From assembly GCA_016793065.1 (NCBI GenBank), contig JAEULV010000099.1:38357-102356 (forward strand): a stretch of DNA of 64,000 nt. Direction: 5' to 3'. Below the pieces are notes generated by a model. The model was not told where the DNA came from. It saw only the letters and a list, made by a program, of their open reading frames with translations, and did not search any database. Source of the DNA: Hyphomicrobiaceae bacterium. GTDB lineage: Bacteria > Pseudomonadota > Alphaproteobacteria > Rhizobiales > Ancalomicrobiaceae. Position numbers and translations under genes: made by a program. Below, one piece after another: positions 36,323-44,575 of this stretch (position 1 is its first letter; the number at the start of each line of letters is the position of its first letter).

Positions 36323-36804
36323 GCTTCCATCCCCGCCAGTCGCCGCAACGCCGCGCCGCTGACCCGCTGCACCGTCCACTCGCTCATCGGCTCGGCGCCG
36401 ATCGCCCGATAGACATCGAGCGCCGGCTGGTTCCAGTCCAGCACCCACCATTCGAACCGCCCGAGCCCCTCGTCGACGCACCGCCGCGCCAGATGCGTCA
36501 GCAGCGCCTTGCCGATGCCGCGCCCACGCATGCGCGGCTCGACATAGAGATCCTCCAGATAGATCCCGTGCCGGCCGAGGAAGGTCGAGAAATTGTAGAA
36601 CCACAGCGCCAGCCCCACCGGCTCGCCGTCCCATTCGGCGATCTCGGCGAACACCTTCGGCGCCGGCCCGAACAGCGCAGCCTCCAGCGTCGCCTCGCTC
36701 GCCATCACCTCGTGCTCGAGTTGCTCGTAGGCCGCCAGGGCCCGGATGAAGCCGAGCACCAGCCCGCCCTCCCCGGCCCGCGCCGCGCGGATCGTCAGGC
36801 TCAT
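36319..36804 (-). CDS. GNAT-family acetyltransferase (SSAT/diamine-type)
   Basis: About 161 residues. The acetyl-CoA motif A is VEPRMRGRGIGKALLTHLA, preceded by GIYLEDLYV. The N-terminal RAARAGEGGLVLGFIRALAAYE and the WWVLDWNQPALDVYRAIGA stretch resemble spermidine/spermine-type N-acetyltransferases. It is the middle of a coupled trio: its ATG overlaps the stop of the small upstream gene and its stop overlaps the folA ATG. The substrate is not known. Confidence 0.87.
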   Translation of the reverse strand: MSLTIRAARAGEGGLVLGFIRALAAYEQLEHEVMASEATLEAALFGPAPKVFAEIAEWDGEPVGLALWFYNFSTFLGRHGIYLEDLYVEPRMRGRGIGKALLTHLARRCVDEGLGRFEWWVLDWNQPALDVYRAIGAEPMSEWTVQRVSGAALRRLAGMEA

Positions 36805-36971
36805 GCCGGTTCTCCGCCGTCGCCGGCCTCGCGCCGGTTTTTCGGCCGCCGCTTGTAGGCCTTCTCGCTCTCCACCACCTTCGGCTTCAACACCGCCAGC
36901 GCCTTGGCGACGGGGTTGACGACAATGGCGGGTTTCGGGGCGGTCCGCGCCTTCCTTGCTCGCTCTTTCAT
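36801..36971 (-). CDS. Small basic protein (56 aa), ArfA-like in its C-terminal half
   Basis: The frame starts at ATG 36971 and reads MKERARKARTAPKPAIVV at its N-terminus. It stops in a TGA that overlaps the GNAT ATG (ATGA), the same coupling as between GNAT and folA, which argues for a real gene. The product is strongly basic. The middle part PVAKALAVLKPKVVESEKAY followed by KRRPKNRRE resembles the core of alternative ribosome-rescue factor ArfA (RVV..KKGKGSYKRKPKH) without its GKG insert. The similarity is read by eye and short; a conserved protein of unknown function is the safer call. Confidence 0.55.
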   Translation of the reverse strand: MKERARKARTAPKPAIVVNPVAKALAVLKPKVVESEKAYKRRPKNRREAGDGGEPA

Positions 36972-37067
36972 GCTGGAATCGCCAATTCGAGGTTCAAATA
37001 CCGGGTCGCACTCGCGCCACCGCGAGCCGGGGACCCGCCGCGCGTCCGATTGCCGGAAGCCGACGCC

Positions 37068-37508
37068 TCAGGCAACGGCTTCTTGTCCAGCGGTGTCAGG
37101 GTTACGAGCGCGGTAGATGAACGCATCCTCAAAATACACCCCGGCCAGCGTGCTGCCTCGCACGCGTCGGACCCGACTATTCGGCCCCTTCTCTGGTCCA
37201 AACTGCCGCATCGACAAGGCGTCGCGTTGGATGGCGTCGAGGTAAGTGTCGCCGGACCGCACCAATCGAACAAGCGAGGAATCGAGCGTCTGCGAGAGAT
37301 CCAACCGCCGGATGATCGCCGCGATGTTCATCAGCATCCTGATCTGGTCATGCGGCGGGTTCACGAAACTCAGGCACAGTCGCCAGTCCTCGAACGCGTC
37401 GTGAAGAACCCAGAACGCCGCATCAACCGCGTCGCCGGCGGCGTCCAGGGCATCGATCAGACGACGCCCGGCATCAATCTGTTCCGTCACCAGTATTGAC
37501 GCAGCCAT
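37068..37508 (-). CDS. Unknown protein, partner of the HEPN-domain gene
   Basis: About 146 residues, starting MAASILVTEQIDAGRRLI, with GGAG eight bases before the ATG. Predominantly helical in the first 90 residues, including FWVLHDAFEDWRLCLSFVNP, then a basic stretch (GPNSRVRRVRGST). I do not recognise a family. It overlaps the end of the HEPN gene by 22 bases on the same strand, so they are co-translated and probably work together. Codon use is less GC-extreme than in flanking genes. Confidence 0.7.
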   Translation of the reverse strand: MAASILVTEQIDAGRRLIDALDAAGDAVDAAFWVLHDAFEDWRLCLSFVNPPHDQIRMLMNIAAIIRRLDLSQTLDSSLVRLVRSGDTYLDAIQRDALSMRQFGPEKGPNSRVRRVRGSTLAGVYFEDAFIYRARNPDTAGQEAVA

Positions 37509-37909
37509 CGCATCACTCCGTGATCGGGGCTTGTCACCGCATTGCGCAGCGCGCGCGCCTCATCCTCATGATTGGTATCATACCGCGCTTCTTCCGACCA
37601 GCCGAGCACCGCGATCCAGTGCGCATCGAATACACGATCCCGCTCGCGTTCTGCTTGGAGCGCGTCAGCAAGCCCGGCAATCTCCGCAAGTTCCTTCAGT
37701 TTGTGCGTGTAGAGAGCGTTCACCAGTCGTCTGTCCGGAATGGTATCTTGCTGAAACCGCCGCGCCGCCACCGCCTTCAACCCGATCTCCACCGCATATC
37801 CGAACAGGTAATACGCATTCGACCAACGGCGGTTGGCAAAGAGCAGTTCGGCATCCGCTGCCTTTTCTTCAGCCAGCCGCTGCAGAATGGCTCGCGTCAG
37901 CTGTACCAT
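37487..37909 (-). CDS. HEPN-domain protein, candidate toxin of a two-gene module
   Basis: About 140 residues after a strong GGAGGGG leader. HEPN features are the helix WSNAYYLFGYAVEIGLKAVA, THKLKELAEIAGL, and an R-x4-H motif at Arg92-His97 (RVFDAH). This motif is the ribonuclease centre in active HEPN toxins. It closes with AVTSPDHGVMRWLRQYW. The gene overlaps an unknown partner and sits 11 bases after thyA, within what is usually a compact thyA-folA neighbourhood. This looks like an inserted toxin-antitoxin-like or defence cassette; no nucleotidyltransferase (MNT) antitoxin motif is visible in the partner. Confidence 0.78.
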   Translation of the reverse strand: MVQLTRAILQRLAEEKAADAELLFANRRWSNAYYLFGYAVEIGLKAVAARRFQQDTIPDRRLVNALYTHKLKELAEIAGLADALQAERERDRVFDAHWIAVLGWSEEARYDTNHEDEARALRNAVTSPDHGVMRWLRQYW

Positions 37910-37920
37910 CGCCCCCCTCC

Positions 37921-38715
37921 CTAGACCGCCACGTCCGCCTTGATATGCGGATGCGCCTCATAGCCGTCGAGGCGGAAATGCTCGTAGCGGAAGCCGAAGA
38001 TGTCATCGACCGTCGGCTCGATCCACATCGTCGGCAATGGCTTCGGCTCGCGCGACAATTGCAGCCTGGTCTGTTCGAGATGGTTGAGATAGAGGTGGGC
38101 ATCGCCGAACGTGTGGATGAACTCGCCCGGCCTCAACCCGGTGACTTGCGCCATCATCAGCGTCAACAGGGCATAACTGGCGATGTTGAACGGCACCCCG
38201 AGCAGGACATCGGCGGAGCGCTGGTAAAGCTGGCAAGACAGCCGCCCGTCGACCACATAGAACTGGAACAGCGCATGGCACGGCGGCAGCGCCATCCTCG
38301 GCACGTCCGCCGGGTTCCAGGCCGTCACCATCAGCCGCCGGCTGTCCGGGTTGCGGCGGATCTCGGCGACCACGCCGGCGATCTGGTCGATGGTGCCCCC
38401 CTCCGGCGTCGGCCACGACCGCCATTGGTGACCATAGACCGGACCGAGGTCGCCGTTCTCGTCCGCCCACGCGTCCCAGATCGAAACGCCGTTGTCCTTC
38501 AGATACTTGATGTTGGTATCGCCGGCGAGGAACCACAACAGCTCATGCACGATCGACTTCAGGTGCAGCTTCTTCGTCGTCACCATCGGAAAGCCGGCGG
38601 CGAGATCGAAGCGCATCTGGTGCCCGAAGATCGAGATCGTGCCGGTGCCGGTACGGTCGTGCTTGACCACGCCCTCATCGAGAATTCGGCGCATCAGATC
38701 AAGATATTGGCGCAT
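37921..38715 (-). CDS. thyA: Thymidylate synthase
   Basis: About 264 residues, the same length as E. coli ThyA. The catalytic Cys146 is in [12 protein letters not shown], with [18 protein letters not shown] (phosphate Arg), [29 protein letters not shown] and [13 protein letters not shown]. It methylates dUMP using methylene-tetrahydrofolate, creating the dihydrofolate that FolA recycles. Confidence 0.97.
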   Translation of the reverse strand: MRQYLDLMRRILDEGVVKHDRTGTGTISIFGHQMRFDLAAGFPMVTTKKLHLKSIVHELLWFLAGDTNIKYLKDNGVSIWDAWADENGDLGPVYGHQWRSWPTPEGGTIDQIAGVVAEIRRNPDSRRLMVTAWNPADVPRMALPPCHALFQFYVVDGRLSCQLYQRSADVLLGVPFNIASYALLTLMMAQVTGLRPGEFIHTFGDAHLYLNHLEQTRLQLSREPKPLPTMWIEPTVDDIFGFRYEHFRLDGYEAHPHIKADVAV

Positions 38716-38759
38716 GGCGTCGCGGCTCGCTGCTGGCCCCCGGGGAAGAGCAGTCTAGC

Positions 38760-38930
38760 GGATTCGCGCCGCCCTGGCGCGTCCGCGTCGCCTGCGTCCC
38801 CAATATCCCATCGGGCATTGAAAATGACCGATGGGATTCCTGACGCGAATTTCTCATGCCTCTGATGCAGGTGAGAAATTCGCGTGTCCCGGAGGACAGG
38901 CGCGTCAGCGCCTGCGTCCCCGATATCAAC
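38760..38930. repeat. Repeat/hairpin region between thyA and ftsW (copies A' and A)
   Basis: Part of a 368-base gap with no gene. Copy A (38853-38930) contains CTCATG...GAGAAATTCGCGTGTCCC, then GGCGCGTCAGCGCC and TCCCC. A partial copy A' (about 38760-38806) repeats its second half. Two perfect hairpins lie here: ATCCCATCGG/CCGATGGGAT (38805-38837) and a 14-bp arm ACGCGAATTTCTCA/TGAGAAATTCGCGT (38843-38885). A diverged direct copy (B) lies at 42872-42949, after murC. The remaining bases before ftsW show nothing clear. Confidence 0.75.
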
Positions 38931-39083
38931 GCCGCGCCGGTTCCGTCCGGATCCGGTCGCGCCATTACCAAATCCTTAACACTACTGATCCATGAATGGT
39001 CGACGCGGAAATCGGCGTATCCTGCCTTTGCGATTCGCCGACGCGCGCGCCAAGACGAACCAACGCCCGCCGGGAGAAGCCCC

Positions 39084-40256
39084 ATGGTCAGCCGCAGCGA
39101 TCGATCGACATTCGCCGAATGGTGGTGGACCATCGACCGCTATCTGCTCGCCGCGCTGCTGGCGCTCCTGATGATCGGCTTCGTCCTGTCGTTTGCCGCC
39201 AGCCCGCCGGTCGCCAACCGCATCGGCATCGAGGACAGCTTCCATTTCGTCAAGCGCCACGGCGTCTTCATGCTGCCGGCGCTCGCCGTCATGCTCGGCC
39301 TGTCGTTCCTGACGCCCCGCCAGATCCGCCGCGTCGCCCTCATCGTCTTCGCCATCGGCTTTCTCGCGCTCATCGCCACGCTGTTCGTCGGTCAGGAAGT
39401 CAAGGGCGCCCGCCGCTGGATCAACCTCGCCGGCTTCTCGCTGCAGCCGTCGGAATTCGTCAAGCCGGCCTTCATCATCCTCGTCGCCTGGCTGTTCTCG
39501 GAGCACGCCCGCCGCCCCGACATTCCCGGCAATTTCTTCGCCATCATGCTGCTCGGCCTCGTCGTCGCCCTGCTGATCGCCCAGCCGGACTTCGGCCAGA
39601 CCATGCTGATCGCCATCTCCTGGGGCGCGGTGTTCTATGTCGCCGGCCTCAACTGGATCTGGATCGTCGGCCTTGTCGGACTTGGCGCCGGCGGTATCGT
39701 CGCCGCCTATTTCACCATCGGCCACGTCCAGAGCCGCATCGACCGCTTCCTCAAGCCCGCCACCGGCGACACCTTCCAGGTCGACCGCGCCATCGACAGC
39801 TTCCTGTCTGGCGGCTGGTTCGGTCGCGGCCCCGGCGAAGGCACCGTCAAGGAAGTGCTGCCCGACAGCCACACCGACACCGCCTTCGCGGTTTTCGGCG
39901 AGGAATTCGGCATCATCCTGGCGATCTGCCTCGTCTGCCTGTTCGCCTTCATCGTGCTGCGCGGCCTCTCCCACGCCAGCCGCCAGCACGACGGCTTCAT
40001 CCGCCTGTCGACCGTCGGCCTGCTGGTGCTGTTCGGCGTCCAGGGCCTGATCAACATGGGCGTCAACCTGCAACTGATGCCGGCCAAGGGCATGACGCTG
40101 CCCTTCATTTCCTATGGCGGCTCCTCGATGATCGCTATCGCCTACGGCATGGGTTCGCTTCTGGCCTTGACGCGGCGCCGCGCCGAGGACACACGCTTCA
40201 CCTCATCGACCATCACCCACATGCATGCCGAACCGGCCTACGGCTCGATGCGCTGA
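39084..40256 (+). CDS. ftsW: FtsW, SEDS-family peptidoglycan glycosyltransferase of the divisome
   Basis: About 390 residues, starting MVSRSDRSTFAEWWW after GGGAGAAG. Ten membrane segments and the SEDS motifs are visible: GARRWINLAGFSLQPSEFVK, AQPDFGQTML, the extracellular loop Asp region VKEVLPDSHTDTAFAVFGEEFG (in two parts), and LPFISYGGSSMIAIAYGMG. It acts with FtsI at the septum. First gene of the trio ftsW-murG-murC. Confidence 0.95.
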   Translation: MVSRSDRSTFAEWWWTIDRYLLAALLALLMIGFVLSFAASPPVANRIGIEDSFHFVKRHGVFMLPALAVMLGLSFLTPRQIRRVALIVFAIGFLALIATLFVGQEVKGARRWINLAGFSLQPSEFVKPAFIILVAWLFSEHARRPDIPGNFFAIMLLGLVVALLIAQPDFGQTMLIAISWGAVFYVAGLNWIWIVGLVGLGAGGIVAAYFTIGHVQSRIDRFLKPATGDTFQVDRAIDSFLSGGWFGRGPGEGTVKEVLPDSHTDTAFAVFGEEFGIILAICLVCLFAFIVLRGLSHASRQHDGFIRLSTVGLLVLFGVQGLINMGVNLQLMPAKGMTLPFISYGGSSMIAIAYGMGSLLALTRRRAEDTRFTSSTITHMHAEPAYGSMR

Positions 40257-40266
40257 GGACGCCTGT

Positions 40267-41382
40267 TTGACCACCGCACCAAAGACGATCCTGCTCGCCG
40301 CCGGCGGCACCGGCGGACACCTGTTCCCGGCGGAGTCCCTCGCCGCCGAACTGATCCGTCGCGGTCACGTCGTCGATCTCGCCACCGACGAGCGCGCCGA
40401 CAAATATGGCCGCGCCTTTCCCGCCCGCGCGATCCACATCGTGCCGTCGGCGACCTTCGGTTCGAAAAACCCGCTCGCCCTGGCGAAGTCGGCCCTGACG
40501 CTCGCGCGCGGCACCGCCGCCGCCCATGCCCTCATCGGCCGCGTCCGTCCCGCCGTCGTCGTCGGCTTCGGCGGCTACCCCACCTTTCCGCCGATGTTCG
40601 CCGCGCAGTTTCGCGGCATTCCCACCATCCTGCACGAACAGAACGCCATCATGGGCCGCGCCAACCGCGCACTCGCCGCCCGCGCCACCGCCATCGCCAC
40701 CTCGTTCCCCCGCGTCGAGCGGATCGGCGCCGGCGCCGAAAAGGCGGTGCAGACCGGCAATCCGGTGCGCGCCATGGTGCTCGACGCCGCCACCCGCGCC
40801 TTCGAGACGCCCGGCGCCGGCGACCGTCTCCGCCTCCTGGTCTTCGGCGGCAGCCAGGGCGCCCGCATCTTTTCCGAGGTCGTCCCGGCGGCGATCGCCG
40901 CCCTGCCGGACGACCTGCGCGCCCGCCTCGATATCGTTCAGCAATGCCGCGCCGAGGATCTGGACCGCACCCGCTCCGCATTTGCCGCGACCGGCGTCAA
41001 TGTCGAGCTCGCGCCGTTCTTCGTCGATCTGCCCGCCCGCATCGCCGCCGCGCATCTCGTCGTCGGTCGCTCCGGCGCCTCGACGGTTGCCGAGCTCGGC
41101 GTCATCGGCCGTCCGTCGATCCTCGTGCCGCTCGCCATCTCGCTCGATGGCGATCAGGCCGCCAACGCCCGCGTGCTGGCCGAGGCCGGCGGCGCCGAGG
41201 TGCTGCCGCAGCCGGATCTGACGCCCGCCCGCCTCGCCGCCAGCCTCGCCGGCTTCCTCGCCAACCCCGCGCGTCTTGCCGCCACCGCCGCCGCCGCCCG
41301 CGCCCAGGGCCGCCCCGACGCGGTTTCCCGGCTGGCCGACCTCGTTCTCACCATTGCCGACGGCGGAAAGCCCGTCGCATGA
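40267..41382 (+). CDS. murG: MurG, UDP-GlcNAc:lipid I GlcNAc transferase
   Basis: About 371 residues from TTG at 40267 (product [20 protein letters not shown]), with GAGGA eight bases upstream and 10 bases after ftsW; an ATG inside ftsW is less likely. The GT28 fold shows [34 protein letters not shown], the donor site [16 protein letters not shown] and [21 protein letters not shown] (in two parts). It makes lipid II at the inner face of the inner membrane. Confidence 0.95.
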   Translation: MTTAPKTILLAAGGTGGHLFPAESLAAELIRRGHVVDLATDERADKYGRAFPARAIHIVPSATFGSKNPLALAKSALTLARGTAAAHALIGRVRPAVVVGFGGYPTFPPMFAAQFRGIPTILHEQNAIMGRANRALAARATAIATSFPRVERIGAGAEKAVQTGNPVRAMVLDAATRAFETPGAGDRLRLLVFGGSQGARIFSEVVPAAIAALPDDLRARLDIVQQCRAEDLDRTRSAFAATGVNVELAPFFVDLPARIAAAHLVVGRSGASTVAELGVIGRPSILVPLAISLDGDQAANARVLAEAGGAEVLPQPDLTPARLAASLAGFLANPARLAATAAAARAQGRPDAVSRLADLVLTIADGGKPVA

Positions 41383-41402
41383 CCACTTCCGGAGTTGTTC
41401 CC

Positions 41403-42803
41403 ATGAAAATGCCCCGCGATATCGGACCCGTGCACTTCGTCGGCATCGGCGGCATCGGCATGTCCGGCATCGCCGAAGTGCTGCACACCCTCGGCTACCG
41501 GGTTCAGGGCTCCGACGTCGCCGACGGCGCCAATGTCCAGCGCCTGCGCGAAAAGGGCATCCCGGTCGCAGTCGGTCACGCTGCCGAGAACCTCGGCGAG
41601 GCCCGCGTCATCGTCGTCTCCTCGGCGATCAAGCGCGACAATCCGGAACTGATGGCCGCGCGCGAGCGCCTCCTGCCCGTCGTCCGCCGCGCCGAGATGC
41701 TGGCCGAGCTGATGCGCTTCAAGTCCGCCATCGCCATCGGCGGCACCCACGGCAAGACCACCACCACCTCGATGGTCGCCGCCCTGCTCGATGCCGGCGG
41801 CCTCGACCCGACCGTCATCAACGGCGGCATCATCAATGCCTACGGCACCAATGCCCGCCTCGGCGCCGGTCAGTGGATGGTGGTCGAATCGGACGAGTCC
41901 GACGGCTCCTTCGTCAAGCTGCCGGCCGACGTCGCCGTCGTCACCAATATCGACCCCGAGCACCTCGACCACTACGGCGATTTCGACAAGCTGCGCGCCG
42001 CCTTCCGCCAGTTTGTCGAGCAGGTACCGTTCTACGGCTTCGCCGTCATGTGCCTCGACCATCCGGAAGTGCAGGCGCTGGTCGGCCGCATCGAGGATCG
42101 GCGCATCATCACCTACGGCGCCAATCCCCAGGCCGACGCCCGCTATGTCGACGTCACCACCGAGGGCCGCGCCTCGATCTTCACCGTAGTCTATCGCGAC
42201 CGCGTGACGGCCAAGGAAACCGTTGTCGACAATATCGTCGTCAACATGCCGGGCATTCACAACGTCTCCAATGCCACCGCCGCCGTCTGCGTCGCCCTCG
42301 AGCTCGGCATCAAGCCGGACGCGATCCGCAAGGGCCTCGCCGGCTTCACCGGCGTCAAGCGTCGCTTCACCCTGACCGGCGAATGGAATGACGTGCAGAT
42401 CTTCGACGATTACGGCCACCACCCGGTCGAGATCCAGGCCGTGCTGAAGGCCGCGCGCGCCTCGACCAAGGGCAAGGTCGTCGCCATCATGCAGCCGCAC
42501 CGTTACTCGCGGCTTGCCTCGCTGTTCGAGGAGTTCTGCGCCGCCTTCTACGATGCCGATCACGTCATCGTCGCCGATGTCTATGCCGCCGGCGAGGCCC
42601 CGATCCCCGGCGCCTCGCGCGATGCGCTGGTCGGCGGCCTGCGCGCCCGCGGCCATCGCTCGGTCATCCCGCTGGAAAGCCCGGACCAGATCCCCGGCAT
42701 CGTCAAGGGCCTGGTATCGCCGGGTGACTACGTCATGTTCCTCGGCGCCGGCAACATCACCCAGTGGGCCTATGCCCTGCCCCGGCAATTGCCGACCACC
42801 TGA
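41403..42803 (+). CDS. murC: MurC, UDP-N-acetylmuramate--L-alanine ligase
   Basis: About 466 residues, starting [19 protein letters not shown], with GGAG upstream; an ATG overlapping the murG stop is an alternative 24 bases earlier. The nucleotide loop is [20 protein letters not shown] (ATP site), with [20 protein letters not shown] (in two parts), [11 protein letters not shown], and the C-terminal DYGHHPVEI. It adds the first residue of the peptidoglycan stem peptide. murB, which normally follows, is missing. Confidence 0.96.
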   Translation: MKMPRDIGPVHFVGIGGIGMSGIAEVLHTLGYRVQGSDVADGANVQRLREKGIPVAVGHAAENLGEARVIVVSSAIKRDNPELMAARERLLPVVRRAEMLAELMRFKSAIAIGGTHGKTTTTSMVAALLDAGGLDPTVINGGIINAYGTNARLGAGQWMVVESDESDGSFVKLPADVAVVTNIDPEHLDHYGDFDKLRAAFRQFVEQVPFYGFAVMCLDHPEVQALVGRIEDRRIITYGANPQADARYVDVTTEGRASIFTVVYRDRVTAKETVVDNIVVNMPGIHNVSNATAAVCVALELGIKPDAIRKGLAGFTGVKRRFTLTGEWNDVQIFDDYGHHPVEIQAVLKAARASTKGKVVAIMQPHRYSRLASLFEEFCAAFYDADHVIVADVYAAGEAPIPGASRDALVGGLRARGHRSVIPLESPDQIPGIVKGLVSPGDYVMFLGAGNITQWAYALPRQLPTT

Positions 42804-42835
42804 CCAGTCCGGTCGCGCCATCATCGAACCGTCAG

Positions 42836-42865
42836 GGCCGCCGGCATCGCGCCAGCGGCCTTTTT
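42836..42865 (+). terminator. Rho-independent terminator after murC
   Basis: The stem GGCCGC/GCGGCC has a 13-base loop and is followed by TTTTT. It lies 33 bases after the murC stop, so transcription of the trio ends here. Confidence 0.75.
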
Positions 42866-42871
42866 CGTGCG

Positions 42872-42949
42872 CTCATGTCCCTGAAGCCGACGAGAAATTC
42901 GCGTGTCCCCGGAGGCCGGGCGCGTCAGCGCCCTCGGCCCCTGGCATCA
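42872..42949. repeat. Repeat copy B after murC, direct match to the thyA/ftsW repeat
   Basis: CTCATGTCCCTGAAGCC...GAGAAATTCGCGTGTCCCC, GGAGGCCGGGCGCGTCAGCGCC and CCCC match copy A at 38853-38930 in the same orientation, with scattered differences. Its last three bases form the stop codon of the patatin-like gene on the minus strand, so the element abuts or overlaps that gene. Confidence 0.72.
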
Positions 42950-44344
42950 GCTGCGGCCGTCTTCCGCCAGCATCTTGCGGATCGCCTGTTCGCCGGCGTC
43001 GATCGCCGCCTTGACCTGCTCCGGCGCCAGCTTCAACCGCGTCGGGATGCGCCCGAGCTTCTGCGCCGCCTCGCGCCCCAGATCCTCGAAGCTAACCTTG
43101 CGTACCCGGATCGACACCGCCCGGCAGTCCCAGCCTTCGAGCGAGCCGCGCACCGCCTCGACATCGCCGGACGGCAGGCCGCACCGCCACGACCTGAGCC
43201 GCTCCTGCCACATCTGCATCTGCAGCCGGAACACCTCGAACGACGACCGCACCGCGCTGTCGACCGCCGTGTCGGTCACCGCGTTCAGGAGTTCCGAGCC
43301 CGACGGCCCCTCCAGCGTCCGCGTCCAGTCGCCCTCCTGCAGCCGGCCGGCATCGACGACCACGAACAGGAACTCCGTCAGCGCGATCGCGTCTTCCCGC
43401 GACAGCGGCTTCCACGGCTCCGGCGACGAGGCGAGCGCCACGTTGACGCCCTGCAGGCCCCAATTGTCGGTCAGGCCGCCATCGAGCAGCTTGATGAACT
43501 TGCCCGACTGCGGATCGCGATACTTCTTCAGGGCGTCGAGATAGGCCTTCGCCGTCGGCGACGCCTCCCGCCCGCTGCCGGCCCGCGTCAGATGCTCGGG
43601 CATCTGGAAATTGCAGCGCTCGGCATAGCTTTCCACCACCGTCGGCGCGAACACGATCGGCACCGCCGCCGATGCCGCCACCGCCTCCGCCACCGGATAG
43701 CTGGCAAGGTCCGAGCAGATCGCGCCGAACGTCACCGGCTCGAAGATGAACGGCGTCTTCGAATAGATGTCGGAGGCGTTGATCCACACCGTCGGCCGGC
43801 CCGGTCGGTTGAGATCGCCGAAGGTGGCGTTGCCGAACAGGTTCTTCGACAGCCATTTGGGGAAATTCGACCGATCGTTGACGCCCGAATCCAGCGCCCG
43901 CGCCAGGTTCTCCGGCGAATAGACCGTCGTGCGCAGACCTTCCTCGGCATCGCGATAGAGAAACCGCGCCTCGAAATCCGACAGGATGTTCGGCCCGCGC
44001 AGGCCGAAATACGCCGCCGTGATCGAGCCGCCGGAAACCCCGGAGACGAACCGCACCTGCTCGAGATAATTGCCGCCGCCGCTGGTGTCGGCGCGCGCCA
44101 GCCCGCGCAGCACCCCGAACGAAAACGCCGACGCCCGCGTGCCGCCGCCGGAAAACGCGAGGCCCACGATCGTCGACTTCAGCGCGTCGTCGCCGTTGAC
44201 CGAGTGGGTCTCGGCCGCGAAGGCCGCCGAGGTCGGCCGATTGAGCGGCGCGTTCTCCACCCGTGAGGCGCATCCCGCCACGACCAGGGCCAACCAGCCG
44301 GCCAGCAGCCCGCGCGCCAGCCCGAATTTCACCGTCATTGCCAT
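42947..44344 (-). CDS. Patatin-like phospholipase, predicted lipoprotein
   Basis: About 465 residues from MAMTVKFGLARG (two codons upstream of another Met; a TTG 24 bases earlier is also open). A lipoprotein signal ends in LVVAGCAS, so the mature protein should be lipid-anchored in the envelope. The patatin domain has the oxyanion loop FSGGGTRASAFSFGVL, the nucleophile elbow GVSGGS and the dyad Asp in DGGLTDN. The C-terminal 130 residues are extra to the domain. Its stop codon lies inside repeat copy B. Confidence 0.87.
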   Translation of the reverse strand: MAMTVKFGLARGLLAGWLALVVAGCASRVENAPLNRPTSAAFAAETHSVNGDDALKSTIVGLAFSGGGTRASAFSFGVLRGLARADTSGGGNYLEQVRFVSGVSGGSITAAYFGLRGPNILSDFEARFLYRDAEEGLRTTVYSPENLARALDSGVNDRSNFPKWLSKNLFGNATFGDLNRPGRPTVWINASDIYSKTPFIFEPVTFGAICSDLASYPVAEAVAASAAVPIVFAPTVVESYAERCNFQMPEHLTRAGSGREASPTAKAYLDALKKYRDPQSGKFIKLLDGGLTDNWGLQGVNVALASSPEPWKPLSREDAIALTEFLFVVVDAGRLQEGDWTRTLEGPSGSELLNAVTDTAVDSAVRSSFEVFRLQMQMWQERLRSWRCGLPSGDVEAVRGSLEGWDCRAVSIRVRKVSFEDLGREAAQKLGRIPTRLKLAPEQVKAAIDAGEQAIRKMLAEDGRS

Positions 44345-44575
44345 CAACCGTCCGATTCCGTCATCCAACGGCCCGCATCAACCCCACGCAAGGTTGACGA
44401 ACCGCAAACACCGCCCGAATACCCGCCATGCGCGCCCTTATGCCCGCCCGAATGCGGCCATGCTGTGACAGGGCGGTCTGCCATGCGCCAGGTCGCGACA
44501 TTCTCCCGCGATCGCCATTTCGCTTTGCGCCCGCCCCGCTATGCTCGGATGGAAAGCCGATTTGCGGAGCCCGCC

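Noticed and set aside
41154..42824. 556-codon minus-strand frame opposite murC
   Set aside because: Shadow frame; murC on the plus strand has all ligase motifs and a terminator.
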